Shown: positions 8,252 to 18,081 of the stretch, piece after piece
How the letters are laid out: every line of letters begins with the position of its first letter
Position numbering within the stretch: position 1 is the first letter of the stretch
NCBI RefSeq assembly: GCF_947499065.1
Contig: NZ_CANMMT010000003.1
Coordinates: forward strand, 360,983-424,982
Direction: 5' to 3'
Length of the DNA: 64,000 nt
From: an uncultured Tenacibaculum sp.
Lineage (GTDB): Bacteria > Bacteroidota > Bacteroidia > Flavobacteriales > Flavobacteriaceae
Program-made: the position numbers and the translations under genes
Notes under the pieces: generated by a model
Told to the model about the DNA's origin: nothing
Databases searched by the model: none
Seen by the model: only the letters and a program-made list of their open reading frames with translations

Positions 8252-9163
8252 TTAGAAAATGGATAATTCTGAATTTGTAGTGAATTCTTCAAGAAACTTC
8301 ATTCCTTTGTAAGAGTTTCCTTTAGTGTTTAATTTAGGGCTCCAAACAGCAATACTATATTTTCCTGGGTGTACAGCTATAATTCCACCGCCAACACCAC
8401 TTTTACCAGGTAACCCGACTTTAAAAGAAAACTCTCCAGACTCATCATAAAATCCACAAGTTTGCATTAAAGCATTGATTCTTTTTGATTGACTCTTGGT
8501 TAAAATTTGAGAATTTGTTGTTGTTTTTCCTTCGTTAGCTAAAAATAAAAATACTTCGGAAAGTTCTTTGCAATTCATTTCTAAAGAACAAAGGTCGAAA
8601 TAGAAATCAAGAACATCATCAGGGTCATTTTTTATGTTTCCAAAAGATTTAATAAAGTTACATAAGGCAATATTTCTAAACCCAACTTCTTTTTCAGAAG
8701 TAGCAATTTTACTAGAATAGTTTAATTTTGGATTGTTGCTTATGTTTCTTACAAAATCTAAAAAGTCATTTTTAGGATTGTCTAATATGCTGAGAAGAAT
8801 GTCTGAAATAACTATAGCACCAGCGTTTATAAATGGATTTCGCGGTATTCCATTATCAGTTTCAAGTTGAACTAAAGAATTAAAGGCATTACCAGAAGGT
8901 TCAACTCCAAGTCGGTTCCAGATATCTTCCCCAAGAGTTCGGTAAGCTAAACTTAATGATAAAACTTTGGAAATACTTTGAATAGAAAATTTTTCAGAAT
9001 AATCTCCAATACCGAAGTTCAAATTATCTAATGTAGATATATGGACCCCAAAATTTAAAGGGTCCACTTTTGCTAATTGAGGTATGTAAGTGGCTAATTC
9101 ACCTTTGTTCTCAATGTTACTTGTTTTTTTGTATACTTCTTTTATTACTTCTGTAAAATCCAT
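8252..9163 (-). CDS. glsA: Glutaminase A
   Basis: Hydrolyses L-glutamine to glutamate and ammonia. The 303 residues are typical of the beta-lactamase-fold glutaminase family. The catalytic SxxK is visible in QSISK (S63, K66), with NPFINAGA at 109-116 and a glycine-rich GKSGVGGGIIAVHPG near 255. It lies 67 bp downstream of hemJ in the same direction but is probably a separate unit. Its glutamate product would feed the C5 heme pathway encoded next door; that link is only suggestive. Confidence 0.93.
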   Translation of the reverse strand: MDFTEVIKEVYKKTSNIENKGELATYIPQLAKVDPLNFGVHISTLDNLNFGIGDYSEKFSIQSISKVLSLSLAYRTLGEDIWNRLGVEPSGNAFNSLVQLETDNGIPRNPFINAGAIVISDILLSILDNPKNDFLDFVRNISNNPKLNYSSKIATSEKEVGFRNIALCNFIKSFGNIKNDPDDVLDFYFDLCSLEMNCKELSEVFLFLANEGKTTTNSQILTKSQSKRINALMQTCGFYDESGEFSFKVGLPGKSGVGGGIIAVHPGKYSIAVWSPKLNTKGNSYKGMKFLEEFTTNSELSIF

Positions 9164-9230
9164 TAATGAAGATAATTGAAAGGATAAATGAGTTTTAAGA
9201 GTTAGAATTGAAACTTAACTTTTGGTTATT

Positions 9231-9821
9231 TTAACTGTTTAATTTTTTGTCTTCGTCAATAAGTTCTTGTTCGTATTTATCCCAAGATTTTTTAGCTCTA
9301 ATTTTTTTGTAAAAACGAATTCCTATCATTAGTAAAACGCCAAAAAGAATAATGCCTATAACTCCCCATACCCAATTAATGGTGCTTTTTAGAACAACTA
9401 AAAATACAACTGCAAATAAAATTATGGTTGGAGCTTCATTAAAAATACGAAGCTTGGTAGAGGAGTAGCGGATTTTGTTATTTTGTAGTTCACTATATAT
9501 TTTGTGGCAAAATCCATGATAAAAATATAAGGCTAATACGAAGGAAAGTTTTATATGCATCCATGGCATTTCTAAATAAATAGGATTTTTCCAAAGCATC
9601 CAAAAAGCAAAAAAACTAGTTAAAAATAAGGATGGCCAAGTAATTATATACCATAAACGTTTAGACATTAATTTGTATTGAGTTTGTAAGATGGATTTGG
9701 CAGGTTCGTCTTTTTTTTCAGCTTCTACATGGTAAATGAATAAACGGCCAATATAGAATAACCCTGCAAACCAAGTTACTACAAAAATAATGTGTAAAGC
9801 TTTTACATATAAAAAATCCAT
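9231..9821 (-). CDS. hemJ: Protoporphyrinogen oxidase HemJ
   Basis: A 196-residue inner-membrane protein of the HemJ/CopD-like family that oxidises protoporphyrinogen IX to protoporphyrin IX. It starts with the family signature YVKALHIIFVVTWFAGLFYIGR, which includes the conserved histidine, and has five predicted membrane helices. It lies 2 nt after hemH, so translation is probably coupled, and it supplies ferrochelatase with its substrate. Neighbourhood and sequence agree well. Confidence 0.9.
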   Translation of the reverse strand: MDFLYVKALHIIFVVTWFAGLFYIGRLFIYHVEAEKKDEPAKSILQTQYKLMSKRLWYIITWPSLFLTSFFAFWMLWKNPIYLEMPWMHIKLSFVLALYFYHGFCHKIYSELQNNKIRYSSTKLRIFNEAPTIILFAVVFLVVLKSTINWVWGVIGIILFGVLLMIGIRFYKKIRAKKSWDKYEQELIDEDKKLNS

Positions 9822-9823
9822 AA

Positions 9824-10843
9824 TTAGTTTTTGTTAAAATCGTTAATCCATCCAGCTAAAACATCAACCCATTCGTCATTATCATTAATACAAGGAACGG
9901 TGTAGAATTCTTCACCGCCAGCTTCTAAAAATTCTTCTTTACCTTCCATGGCAATTTCTTCTAGAGTTTCTAAACAATCAGAAACAAAGGCAGGAGTAAC
10001 AATTGCAAGTTTTTTAATACCGTCTTTTTCGGCTTTATTCACAATAGTTCTATCAGTGTATGGTTGTAACCAAGGGTCTACTCCTAAACGTGATTGGAAT
10101 GAAGTTGAAACTTTATTTTCATCTAAATCTAATTCAGATATTACGTTTTTAGTGGTTTGTAAGCATTGATGGCGGTAACAAAATTCATGAGCTTTAGATG
10201 GAGTATTACAGCAACTACCATCTATTTTACAATGACTTTTTGTGATGTCGGATTTGTATATATGACGTTCTGGAACTCCATGGTAAGAGAATAATATATG
10301 ATCGTAATCTTTGTCAGATAAGTAATCTTTAATGCTGTTAGATAAAGCTTTGATGTATTCTGGTTTGTTGTAAAAAGCAGGTACATCATTAATCTTCATT
10401 TGAGGGAAAAACTCTTTACGTAATTCCTCAGCTAACACAACGATTGTTTCAGTAGTTGCCATAGCAAATTGTGGATAGAGTGGAACTAGCATGACTTCAG
10501 TAACACCTTTGTCATGTAATTCTTGTAATCCAGTCTTTAAAGATGGGTTTCCATATCGCATAGCTAATGCTACAGGAAGTTCAGTTTTTGCTTGAACCTT
10601 GCTTTGTAGTCTTTCCGATAAAACAATTAGTGGTGAACCTTCTTTCCACCATATTTTTTTATAAGCAGCTGCTGATTTTTTTGGACGAGTATTTAAAATA
10701 ATACCTTTTACAATAAAAGTACGTAGCCATAATGGAACGTCAATAACGCGTTCGTCCATTAAAAATTCACCTAAATATTCTTTTACGTCCTTAGGGTCAG
10801 TACTTTTTGGTGAACCTAAGTTTACAAGTAAAACTCCTTTCAT
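9824..10843 (-). CDS. hemH: Ferrochelatase
   Basis: Inserts Fe2+ into protoporphyrin IX, the last step of heme synthesis. 339 residues. Visible are the N-terminal VLLVNLGSPKS, the active-site FSYHGVPERH (around 184-193), a cysteine cluster (C...GSCCNTP...FCYRHQC) and TPAFVSDCLETLEEI. The cysteine-rich insert could hold an iron-sulfur cluster as in some relatives; this is inference. It overlaps the SpoU methyltransferase gene by one base and lies 2 nt from hemJ. Confidence 0.96.
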   Translation of the reverse strand: MKGVLLVNLGSPKSTDPKDVKEYLGEFLMDERVIDVPLWLRTFIVKGIILNTRPKKSAAAYKKIWWKEGSPLIVLSERLQSKVQAKTELPVALAMRYGNPSLKTGLQELHDKGVTEVMLVPLYPQFAMATTETIVVLAEELRKEFFPQMKINDVPAFYNKPEYIKALSNSIKDYLSDKDYDHILFSYHGVPERHIYKSDITKSHCKIDGSCCNTPSKAHEFCYRHQCLQTTKNVISELDLDENKVSTSFQSRLGVDPWLQPYTDRTIVNKAEKDGIKKLAIVTPAFVSDCLETLEEIAMEGKEEFLEAGGEEFYTVPCINDNDEWVDVLAGWINDFNKN

Positions 10844-11349
10844 TATATACTTTTCAGTTGGTTTGTGGTTTCATATAGAGCAATAGCCAAACTATGAATT
10901 ACATTCATAGAAGAGTTGCGCCCAAACATTGGAATAGCAACAGTTGCATCTACTAAATTTATATTTTCAATTCCGTTTCTTTCGCTTCCTAATAGCAAGA
11001 CTATTTTTTCTTTAGAGGAAAAATCAAATTCTTGAATGTTTACACTTTCGTCAGTGATTTCAATACCTACAATAGTATTTCCTTCTTCTTTTAAATTATT
11101 AATAGTTTCTTCAAAATTGGTATAATATTCATAGTCAATTTGACTTAATGTATTCCTAGCAGTTTTCTTAACAATTCTATTTTCAACTGTTGGAGAATTT
11201 TCATGCAGAAATATTTTTTTGACACCAAAACTTTCAGAAATACGGAAACACATCCCAATATTTTCAGGTGTTCTTATAGCATCACAAACTATGGTGATGG
11301 GAAAACTTTTTTGTGTGTTTTGTATGTCGTAATGTGTTAGTTGTTTCAT
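10843..11349 (-). CDS. SpoU/TrmH-family RNA 2'-O-methyltransferase
   Basis: 168 residues forming one SPOUT (trefoil-knot) domain. Motif 1 is TPENIGMCFRISESFGV, motif 2 is LLLGSERNGI and motif 3 is IPMFGRNSSMNVIHSLAIALYE. It uses SAM to 2'-O-methylate tRNA or rRNA; the target cannot be told from sequence. It has no extra RNA-binding domain. It sits in the AraC-hemH-hemJ operon, overlapping hemH by one base, an arrangement with no obvious functional link to heme. Confidence 0.85.
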   Translation of the reverse strand: MKQLTHYDIQNTQKSFPITIVCDAIRTPENIGMCFRISESFGVKKIFLHENSPTVENRIVKKTARNTLSQIDYEYYTNFEETINNLKEEGNTIVGIEITDESVNIQEFDFSSKEKIVLLLGSERNGIENINLVDATVAIPMFGRNSSMNVIHSLAIALYETTNQLKSI

Positions 11350-12237
11350 TTATTCTTTTTGTAAGCTCATTACATATTGTTTTGGAGTAGTACCAAACTT
11401 CTTTTTAAAAGCAGCTATAAAATGGCTAGAAGTGCTATATCCAACTTGAATACCAACTTCATTTACATTAAACTGGTTGCTTTCTAGAAGTTTACGAGCA
11501 TGCTCCATTTTATAATCAAATAAAAAACTGTAAACAGTATCTCCGTATATTTGTTTAAACCCTTCTTTTAACTTCTTTAAGTTCAAACCTACTTCATTAG
11601 CTAGTTCTTGTAGGCTAGGAGGTTCACTCATTTTTGAAATAATAATATCCTTTGCTTTTCTAATCTTTAAAACATCCCTGTCGTCAACTAAAAAAGGACA
11701 GTATTCATCGTTAGTGTTTTCACCATTATCAAAATGAAGACTTAAAAGTTCGTATGTCTTACCTTTAATATAAAGGTTACGCATAGAGCTTTGGTTTTTT
11801 GCCGTTAGAATTTGTTGAAGCACTATTAAAGCATTTGCTTTTATCTCAGTATTGTCGTAATATTTTTTGTTTTTGTTGTCGTCACTTAAAAAAGGAATAT
11901 AGCTAGCCTCGTTAGAAAACAACGCATGAAATTTTTCAATAGATATAATTATTGAAACTAAAGATGTTTTTGGTAGAATTTCTAAGTTAATAGGTAAATT
12001 CTGTTGAGGGTTGTATAAGAAAATTGAATGCTTGTCAAGTACGTTAAAAGTGTAACTATTGTTGTTAAAATGAAATTTGCAATTTCCTTTAACACAGTAA
12101 TGTAGTTGAATATAAGAGCTGTCAATATCTCTTTTGTATACTTCAGTTTTGTTAGAGTTGTTTTGGAATTTTAATACAAAAAAAACTTTTTCTAAAGAAA
12201 CTTCTCTAAATGTACTTTCTGCGATGTTTTTTGACAT
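11350..12237 (-). CDS. AraC-family transcriptional regulator of the heme locus
   Basis: 295 residues. The N-terminal ligand domain has a CVKGNCKFHFNN segment reminiscent of PchR-type (siderophore/iron) AraC regulators. The C-terminal double helix-turn-helix starts near 195 (SLQELANEVGLNLKKLKEGFKQIYGDTV, then VGIQVGYSTSSHFIAAFKKKFGTTPKQY). It is the first gene of a minus-strand operon with hemH and hemJ and diverges from hemA. I infer that it controls heme synthesis in response to iron or heme status; this is not shown by the sequence. Confidence 0.85.
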   Translation of the reverse strand: MSKNIAESTFREVSLEKVFFVLKFQNNSNKTEVYKRDIDSSYIQLHYCVKGNCKFHFNNNSYTFNVLDKHSIFLYNPQQNLPINLEILPKTSLVSIIISIEKFHALFSNEASYIPFLSDDNKNKKYYDNTEIKANALIVLQQILTAKNQSSMRNLYIKGKTYELLSLHFDNGENTNDEYCPFLVDDRDVLKIRKAKDIIISKMSEPPSLQELANEVGLNLKKLKEGFKQIYGDTVYSFLFDYKMEHARKLLESNQFNVNEVGIQVGYSTSSHFIAAFKKKFGTTPKQYVMSLQKE

Positions 12238-12414
12238 ATATCAAAAGATAAATTAAAAATTTTTATTTAGAATGATTCTAATGTAATCCATCCTTAATAG
12301 TTGATTTTATTGCAAAAATACACTTTATCTGTGTTTTAGCATTAATTTTACGATAAAAAACAAATAACGACATTAAAAGTTCTTTTAGCGATACTTTTTT
12401 ATGAGGAAACTTTA

Positions 12415-12422
12415 TATTTTTG
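12415..12422 (+). promoter_or_regulatory. Putative -7 box of the hemA promoter
   Basis: TATTTTTG fits the Bacteroidota -7 consensus TAnnTTTG and lies 27 bases before ATG 12449. It falls inside the frame that would open at 12401, so it favours 12449 as the real start. The -33 element is weak. Confidence 0.4.
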
Positions 12423-12448
12423 ACCCACTTTTTATTGACGAAGACTTA

Positions 12449-13717
12449 ATGGTAGAAGAAAAACATAACAAGAATTTATACAATATAGGAGTTAGCTACA
12501 AAAAAGCTGACGCAACTATTAGGGGGAAGTTTAGTGTTTCTAAAGAAAACCAAGTAGCACTTTTAGAGGAAGCTAAGAGTAAAGGTATGGAAGGTATTTT
12601 TGTACTGTCAACTTGTAATAGAACAGAAATAACTGGTTTTGCAGATCATCCATTTCAATTAATTGGAATGCTTTGTAAGTATTCAAATGGGTCTGTAGAA
12701 GAATTTGCTCAAGTATCAAATGTATATAAGAATAAAGAGGCGATTAACCACTTGTTTCGAATGGGGACAGGATTGGATAGTCAAATTTTAGGAGATTATG
12801 AAATTGTAGGTCAGTTAAGACAAGCCTTTAAGTTAGCTAAAGAAGCTGGGACTACTAATGCATATTTCGAGCGATTGCTAAACCACGTAATGCAAGCAAG
12901 TAAGCGTGTTAAAAATGAAACTAGGTTAAGTTCAGGGACAACATCCGTTTCTTACGCAGCTGTTCAATACATGATTAAAAACCTAGAAGACTATAATTCA
13001 AAAAATGTTTTAGTTTTTGGATTAGGTAAAATGGGAAAGCATACTTGTAAAAACTTAGCGGAGTACACACAAAATAAAACGGTAAGTTTAATTAATAGAA
13101 CAGAAGAAAAAGCAATAGCCTTTGTAAAAGAAAATACTTCAATTAGAAATGCGAAGTATGAAAACTTAAATAAGGAGATTGCGAATACAGATGTTTTAAT
13201 AGTTTCTACAGGAGCTTCAGAAGCAACTATCAAGAAAGAACATATTTTAACAAATAAAGAATTGTTAATTTTAGATTTGTCTATGCCAGCAAACGTTTCT
13301 AAAGAAGTAGCTGAATTAGATAATGTAACATTGGTAAATGTAGATGAACTATCTAAAATAACTGATGAAACCTTAGCTATTCGTCAACAAGAAATTCCTG
13401 TTGCAGAAGCAATTATTGAAACACACAATGAAGAGTTTCAAGAGTGGTTAAATCATAGAAGGTTTACACCGGCAATTAACGCATTAAAACAATCGTTAAA
13501 AACAATTCAACAAGGAGAAATAGCTTTCCACAAGAAAAAAATAAAAGATTTTGATGAAACTCAAGCAGAAGTTATAACATCAAGATTTATCCAAAAAATA
13601 ACTACACAGTTTGTAAAACACTTAAAAGATGAAGAAACTTCTGTAAACAAAAGTATAGAAGTAATGGCTAAAGTGTTTGGAGCAAATTTAGAAACTATCC
13701 ATGCAGAAGATAATTAG
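12449..13717 (+). CDS. hemA: Glutamyl-tRNA reductase
   Basis: NADPH-dependent reduction of glutamyl-tRNA(Glu) to glutamate-1-semialdehyde, the first committed step of the C5 pathway. Counting from the internal ATG, it has 422 residues. The catalytic cysteine is in STCNRTE (C56), the Rossmann loop is VFGLGKMG, and a C-terminal dimerisation helix follows. An ATG at 12401 gives 16 more residues, but the -7 box at 12415 and usual family length favour 12449. It overlaps hemCD by 17 nt. Confidence 0.93.
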   Translation: MVEEKHNKNLYNIGVSYKKADATIRGKFSVSKENQVALLEEAKSKGMEGIFVLSTCNRTEITGFADHPFQLIGMLCKYSNGSVEEFAQVSNVYKNKEAINHLFRMGTGLDSQILGDYEIVGQLRQAFKLAKEAGTTNAYFERLLNHVMQASKRVKNETRLSSGTTSVSYAAVQYMIKNLEDYNSKNVLVFGLGKMGKHTCKNLAEYTQNKTVSLINRTEEKAIAFVKENTSIRNAKYENLNKEIANTDVLIVSTGASEATIKKEHILTNKELLILDLSMPANVSKEVAELDNVTLVNVDELSKITDETLAIRQQEIPVAEAIIETHNEEFQEWLNHRRFTPAINALKQSLKTIQQGEIAFHKKKIKDFDETQAEVITSRFIQKITTQFVKHLKDEETSVNKSIEVMAKVFGANLETIHAEDN

Positions 13718-15287
13718 AATAGGTACACGAGATAGCCAGTTGGCTATGTGGCAAGCAAACAAAGTTCGCAAGCAATTAGAAGAGTTAGAGTATAAATGTG
13801 AAATAGTTCCAATTAAATCTACTGGTGATTTAGTTTTAGATAAACCTTTATACGAACTAGGAATTACAGGAATATTTACTAAGAATTTAGATATCGCTAT
13901 GTTAAATGGCGATATTGATATAGCAGTACATTCATTAAAAGATGTTCCAACAGTATTACCACAAGGAATTGTGCAAGCAGCTGTATTAAAAAGAGCAAAC
14001 TATGCTGATATTTTGGTGTTAAAAGACAATGAAGAGTTTTTTGGACAGCCAAAAGGAATTATAGCAACAGGTAGTTTACGTAGAAAAGCACAATGGTTAA
14101 ATCGTTACCCAACACATGAGGTTGTTGATTTAAGAGGAAACGTAAATACGCGTTTAGAGAAGTTAGCAAACAACGATTGGAATGGAGCTGTTTTTGCAGC
14201 GGCAGGATTAGAAAGAATAGGAATAAGACCAAAGGGAGCAATTAGTCTTTCATGGATGATACCTGCACCAGCACAAGGAGCAATTATGATTACAGCTTTA
14301 GAAAATGATGATTTCTCTAAAGATGCATGTGAGCAATTGAATCACTATGAAACGCAAGTTTGTGTTGGGATAGAAAGAGAGTTTTTAAATAGACTTGAAG
14401 GAGGATGTACAGCACCAATTGGAGCATTAGCTTATATTGACGACAAAACTGAAGAGATTAATTTTAAAGGTATTTTGTTAAGTAGAGACGGAAAGAAAAA
14501 GATTTCTGTAAATAAGAAAGGAAAGCTTGGACGTCATAAATTTTTAGCAAAAGATTGTGCAGATTATGTAATTAATAAAGGAGGAAAAGAATTAATGATG
14601 GAAGATATGGGACTTGAAAAAGAGTTTGCCATATTTTCAACAAAGAAATTATCAGAAATTCAAAAGAAATTATTACCAACCTCTATAGCAGTTGAGGATA
14701 GCGATTTTATTAAAATTCGTTTTAATAGAATAGCTCCTAAAGTTGTTAAAAATGAAATTGAAAATGTAATCATTACAAGTAAAAATGGAGTAGAAACAAT
14801 AGCGAATTCATTTACTTCTGATGAATTGAAGTTTAAAAATATTTATTGTGTTGGTCGAAGAACAAAAAAGTTAATCGAGCAAAAAATAGGTAAGGTTACA
14901 CATTCAGAAAGAAATGCTGAGAAGTTAGCAGCGTATCTTATAAAAGAAATAAAAGATCAGGAAGTAACATATTTTTGTAGCGACTTAAGATTAGATACAT
15001 TACCAAATGTTTTAGCAGAAAACGGAATTACAGTAAATGAAGTAGAAGCTTATAAAACCATGTATAGTCCAGCTAAAGTAGATGAAAAAGTAAACGGAGT
15101 TTTATTTTATAGTCCATCTACAGTTGAAAGCTACATGAAAGAAAATGCAGCAGATAAAGTGGCTTTTTGTATAGGAGAAAGCACAGCTAAAGAGGCAAGA
15201 AAACATTTTGAAAAGGTAGAAGTTGCAAAATTACCTACAGTAGAAAGTGTAATAGAATTGGTGAATTTACACTTTGTAAAAAAATAG
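13701..15287 (+). CDS. hemC: Hydroxymethylbilane synthase / uroporphyrinogen-III synthase fusion
   Basis: 528 residues with two enzymes in series. HemC (1 to about 300) carries HSLKD (D81), the RRKAQWL substrate region and the dipyrromethane cofactor cysteine C236 in LEGGCTAPIG. HemD (about 308-528) is poorly conserved as usual but shows IITSKNGVETI and FYSPSTVESY. HemC joins four porphobilinogens; HemD closes and inverts ring D. Fusion lets the unstable hydroxymethylbilane pass directly. Its start lies within the 3' end of hemA. Confidence 0.93.
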   Translation: MQKIIRIGTRDSQLAMWQANKVRKQLEELEYKCEIVPIKSTGDLVLDKPLYELGITGIFTKNLDIAMLNGDIDIAVHSLKDVPTVLPQGIVQAAVLKRANYADILVLKDNEEFFGQPKGIIATGSLRRKAQWLNRYPTHEVVDLRGNVNTRLEKLANNDWNGAVFAAAGLERIGIRPKGAISLSWMIPAPAQGAIMITALENDDFSKDACEQLNHYETQVCVGIEREFLNRLEGGCTAPIGALAYIDDKTEEINFKGILLSRDGKKKISVNKKGKLGRHKFLAKDCADYVINKGGKELMMEDMGLEKEFAIFSTKKLSEIQKKLLPTSIAVEDSDFIKIRFNRIAPKVVKNEIENVIITSKNGVETIANSFTSDELKFKNIYCVGRRTKKLIEQKIGKVTHSERNAEKLAAYLIKEIKDQEVTYFCSDLRLDTLPNVLAENGITVNEVEAYKTMYSPAKVDEKVNGVLFYSPSTVESYMKENAADKVAFCIGESTAKEARKHFEKVEVAKLPTVESVIELVNLHFVKK

Positions 15288-15302
15288 ATTAAAATGTCAT
15301 AC

Positions 15303-15346
15303 GAGCGCAGTTTAGAGATATTTGTAAAAAAATCTCAACTGCGCTC
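15303..15346 (+). terminator. Strong hairpin between hemCD and hemB
   Basis: GAGCGCAGTTTAGAGAT pairs with ATCTCAACTGCGCTC across a short A-rich loop. It is unusually GC-rich for this region. Only a short GTTTG follows, so it may be a weak terminator, an attenuator or a processing site that separates hemACD from the downstream hem genes. Confidence 0.55.
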
Positions 15347-15367
15347 TGTTTGAAAATATGATAAACT

Positions 15368-16330
15368 ATGTTTAGAACACGCAGACTAAGAAAAACAGAT
15401 GGAATCCGAAGATTAGTAAGAGAAAATCAATTGTCGGTAAACGATTTTATTTATCCTTTATTTATTGAAGAAGGAGAAGGAATAGAAAAAGAGATTGTTT
15501 CTATGCCAGGAATAAAACGTTGGTCTTTAGATACTGTTTCAAAAGAATTAGATGAAGTAGTTGCTTTAAACATACCAGCGGTTATTTTATTTGGTATTCC
15601 AACTGAAAAAGATGAGGTAGGAACAGAAACATGGAATGATAACGGAATTATGCAACAAGCAGTTCGTTATATTAAAAAGAACTACCCAAGTTTATATGTG
15701 ATCACAGATGTGTGTTTTTGTGAATATACTTCTCATGGACATTGTGGTGTTTTGTGTGATAATGATGTTGATAATGATGCTACTTTAGTAAACTTAGCAA
15801 AGCAAGTAATATCGCATGCAAAAGCTGGAGTAGATATGGTAGCACCTTCAGGAATGATGGACGGAACAATAGCCATGATTAGAGAGAGCTTGGATCAGGC
15901 AGGATATCCGAATTTACCAATTATGGGATATTCAGTAAAATATGCATCAGCATTTTATGGGCCATTTAGAGATGCAGCAGATTCTGCACCAAGTTTTGGA
16001 GATAGAAGAACTTATCAAATGGACCCAGCAAATAGAGATGAAGGATTACGTGAAGCTACGTTTGATGACGAAGAAGGAGCAGATATTTTAATGGTAAAAC
16101 CAGCATTGTCGTATTTAGATATTATTAGAGATTTAAAAGAAAATTTTGATCGTCCAATAGCTTGTTATAATGTAAGTGGAGAATATGCAATGGTAAAAGC
16201 AGCTGCAGAAAAAGGATGGATAGATGGAGAAAGAGTAATGATGGAGAGCTTGTTATCTATGAAAAGAGCAGGGGCGGATATTATCATTACCTATTTTGCT
16301 AAAGAAGCAGCAAGAGTTTTAATGCGATAA
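15368..16330 (+). CDS. hemB: Delta-aminolevulinic acid dehydratase (porphobilinogen synthase)
   Basis: Condenses two 5-aminolevulinate molecules to porphobilinogen. 320 residues. It shows the cysteine-rich zinc site in [15 protein letters not shown] (C116, C118, C126, C130) and both Schiff-base lysines, VKYAS (K191) and MVKPAL (K244). The four-cysteine site indicates a zinc-dependent rather than magnesium-only form. The next gene starts 3 nt after its stop. Confidence 0.96.
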   Translation: MFRTRRLRKTDGIRRLVRENQLSVNDFIYPLFIEEGEGIEKEIVSMPGIKRWSLDTVSKELDEVVALNIPAVILFGIPTEKDEVGTETWNDNGIMQQAVRYIKKNYPSLYVITDVCFCEYTSHGHCGVLCDNDVDNDATLVNLAKQVISHAKAGVDMVAPSGMMDGTIAMIRESLDQAGYPNLPIMGYSVKYASAFYGPFRDAADSAPSFGDRRTYQMDPANRDEGLREATFDDEEGADILMVKPALSYLDIIRDLKENFDRPIACYNVSGEYAMVKAAAEKGWIDGERVMMESLLSMKRAGADIIITYFAKEAARVLMR

Positions 16331-16333
16331 AAA

Positions 16334-16726
16334 ATGAAACAATCAATAGTACATATAGCTTTAGTAGTAAGAGATTATGATGAAGCAATTGAGTTTTATA
16401 CAAAAAAACTTAAATTTACTTTGATTGAAGATACATATCAACCAGAACAAAATAAAAGATGGGTTGTTGTGGCCCCACCAAATTCAGAAGGAACATCAAT
16501 TCTGTTAGCAAGAGCATCTAAAGAAGAGCAAAAAAACTTTATAGGAAATCAAACAGGAGGAAGAGTTTTTCTCTTTTTAAACACAGACGATTTTTGGAGA
16601 GACTATAAAGATATGGTAGCTAAAGGAATTGAGTTTGTTAGAGAGCCTAAAGAAGCTGAATATGGAACGGTAGCAGTATTTAAAGATTTATATGGAAATT
16701 TGTGGGATTTATTACAATTAAAATAA
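16334..16726 (+). CDS. VOC-family (glyoxalase/bleomycin-resistance fold) protein
   Basis: 130 residues with two beta-alpha-beta-beta-beta modules: IVHIALVVRDYDEAIEFYTKKLKF opens the first and YGTVAVFKDLYGNLWDLLQ closes the second, with the usual H7 and E ligand positions. VOC enzymes bind a metal and act on diverse substrates, so the reaction is unknown. It sits 3 nt after hemB and 48 nt before hemL, so it is co-transcribed with heme genes, but I know of no established role there. Confidence 0.8.
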   Translation: MKQSIVHIALVVRDYDEAIEFYTKKLKFTLIEDTYQPEQNKRWVVVAPPNSEGTSILLARASKEEQKNFIGNQTGGRVFLFLNTDDFWRDYKDMVAKGIEFVREPKEAEYGTVAVFKDLYGNLWDLLQLK

Positions 16727-16774
16727 ACAACTCACAGACTAAAAAATAATTTAATTGATAACTAAAGTAGAGTT

Positions 16775-18064
16775 ATGGAATTTAAAAAATCACAAGAATT
16801 ATATCAACAAGGATTAGTAAATCTAGTAGGAGCAGTAAACTCACCAGTAAGAGCATTTGCTTCAGTAGGAGGGAATCCATTGTTTATTAAAAAAGCAAAA
16901 GGAAGTAAAATTATCGATGTAGATGGTAATTCTTATATAGATTTAGTATTGTCTTACGGGCCAATGATATTAGGTCACCGTCATAAAAAAGTACAAAAGG
17001 CAATTACAAAGGCTTTAAAAAATGGATATTCATTTGGAGCATCAACTAAAAACGAAATTAAATTAGCAAAAATAGTTTGTGATGCATTTCCTGGTATGGA
17101 TAAAGTTCGTTTTGTAAACTCAGGAACTGAAGCTGTTCTAAGTGGAATACGTTTAGCAAGAGCTTTTACAGGAAAGGACAAAATTATTAAGTTTTCAGGA
17201 TGTTACCATGGGCACCAAGATGCATTATTAGTTGCAGCAGGATCAGGATTAGCGACTTTAAGTTTACCTGGCTCAAAAGGAGTGCCGGAAGGAGCTGTAA
17301 AGAATACTTTAATTGCTAATTATAACGATTTAGAAAGTGTAAAAGCACACTTTGAAGAACATGATGATATTGCAGGAGTTATTTTAGAACCAGTAGCGGG
17401 TAATATGGGAGTTGTAACTCCACAAAATAATTTTTTAAAGGAGCTAAAAGAGTATTTAAAATCAAAAGGAGCCTTGTTAATTGTAGATGAGGTAATGACA
17501 GGTTTTAGATCGAAATTTGGAGGAGCTCAAGAATTATTTGATGTAGAAGCTGATATTACTTGTTTAGGAAAAGTAATAGGAGGAGGTTTCCCGGTGGGAG
17601 CTTACGGAGCGCGTAATGAAATTATGGAAATGGTAGCACCTTTAGGAGGGATGTATCAAGCAGGAACATTAAGTGGTAATCCAATTGCTATGGCAGGAGG
17701 AATTGCTACTTTAACTGAGTTAAAAAAACAAAATCCATACGAGAAGTTTAACGAAATAGCTCAAATTATAGAGGTATTCTTGTTAGAATCAGCAAAAAAA
17801 TATGGAGTAGAAATAACAGTGAATAGGTTTGGGTCAATGATTAATCCTTTCTTTACGAATAAAAAAGTAACGAATTTTGATGAAGCACAAACATGTGATA
17901 CAGAGAAGTTTGCTGTGTTTTTCTGGGAAATGATGAAAAATGGAGTATTTTTACCTCCATCACAGTTCGAAGCATGGTTTTTATCTTCAGCTTTATCAGA
18001 AAAAGATATAGAAAAGATAGCGAAAGCGATTGATAAATCTATGGAAGCTGTTTCTAAAATGTAA
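16775..18064 (+). CDS. hemL: Glutamate-1-semialdehyde 2,1-aminomutase
   Basis: PLP-dependent transamination that converts glutamate-1-semialdehyde to 5-aminolevulinate, completing the C5 start of heme synthesis with HemA. 429 residues. Visible are SGTEA for phosphate binding, IVDEVMTGFR with D238, and the PLP lysine K266 in CLGKVIGGGFPVGA. The GAGTY-type flexible loop appears as QAGTLSGNP. It is co-directional within the hem run. Confidence 0.95.
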   Translation: MEFKKSQELYQQGLVNLVGAVNSPVRAFASVGGNPLFIKKAKGSKIIDVDGNSYIDLVLSYGPMILGHRHKKVQKAITKALKNGYSFGASTKNEIKLAKIVCDAFPGMDKVRFVNSGTEAVLSGIRLARAFTGKDKIIKFSGCYHGHQDALLVAAGSGLATLSLPGSKGVPEGAVKNTLIANYNDLESVKAHFEEHDDIAGVILEPVAGNMGVVTPQNNFLKELKEYLKSKGALLIVDEVMTGFRSKFGGAQELFDVEADITCLGKVIGGGFPVGAYGARNEIMEMVAPLGGMYQAGTLSGNPIAMAGGIATLTELKKQNPYEKFNEIAQIIEVFLLESAKKYGVEITVNRFGSMINPFFTNKKVTNFDEAQTCDTEKFAVFFWEMMKNGVFLPPSQFEAWFLSSALSEKDIEKIAKAIDKSMEAVSKM

Positions 18065-18081
18065 ATTAAAATAAGGAGTTT

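Noticed and set aside
12401..12448. Upstream start for hemA
   Set aside because: It adds 16 residues that hemA relatives lack and would place a -7 promoter box inside the coding region.
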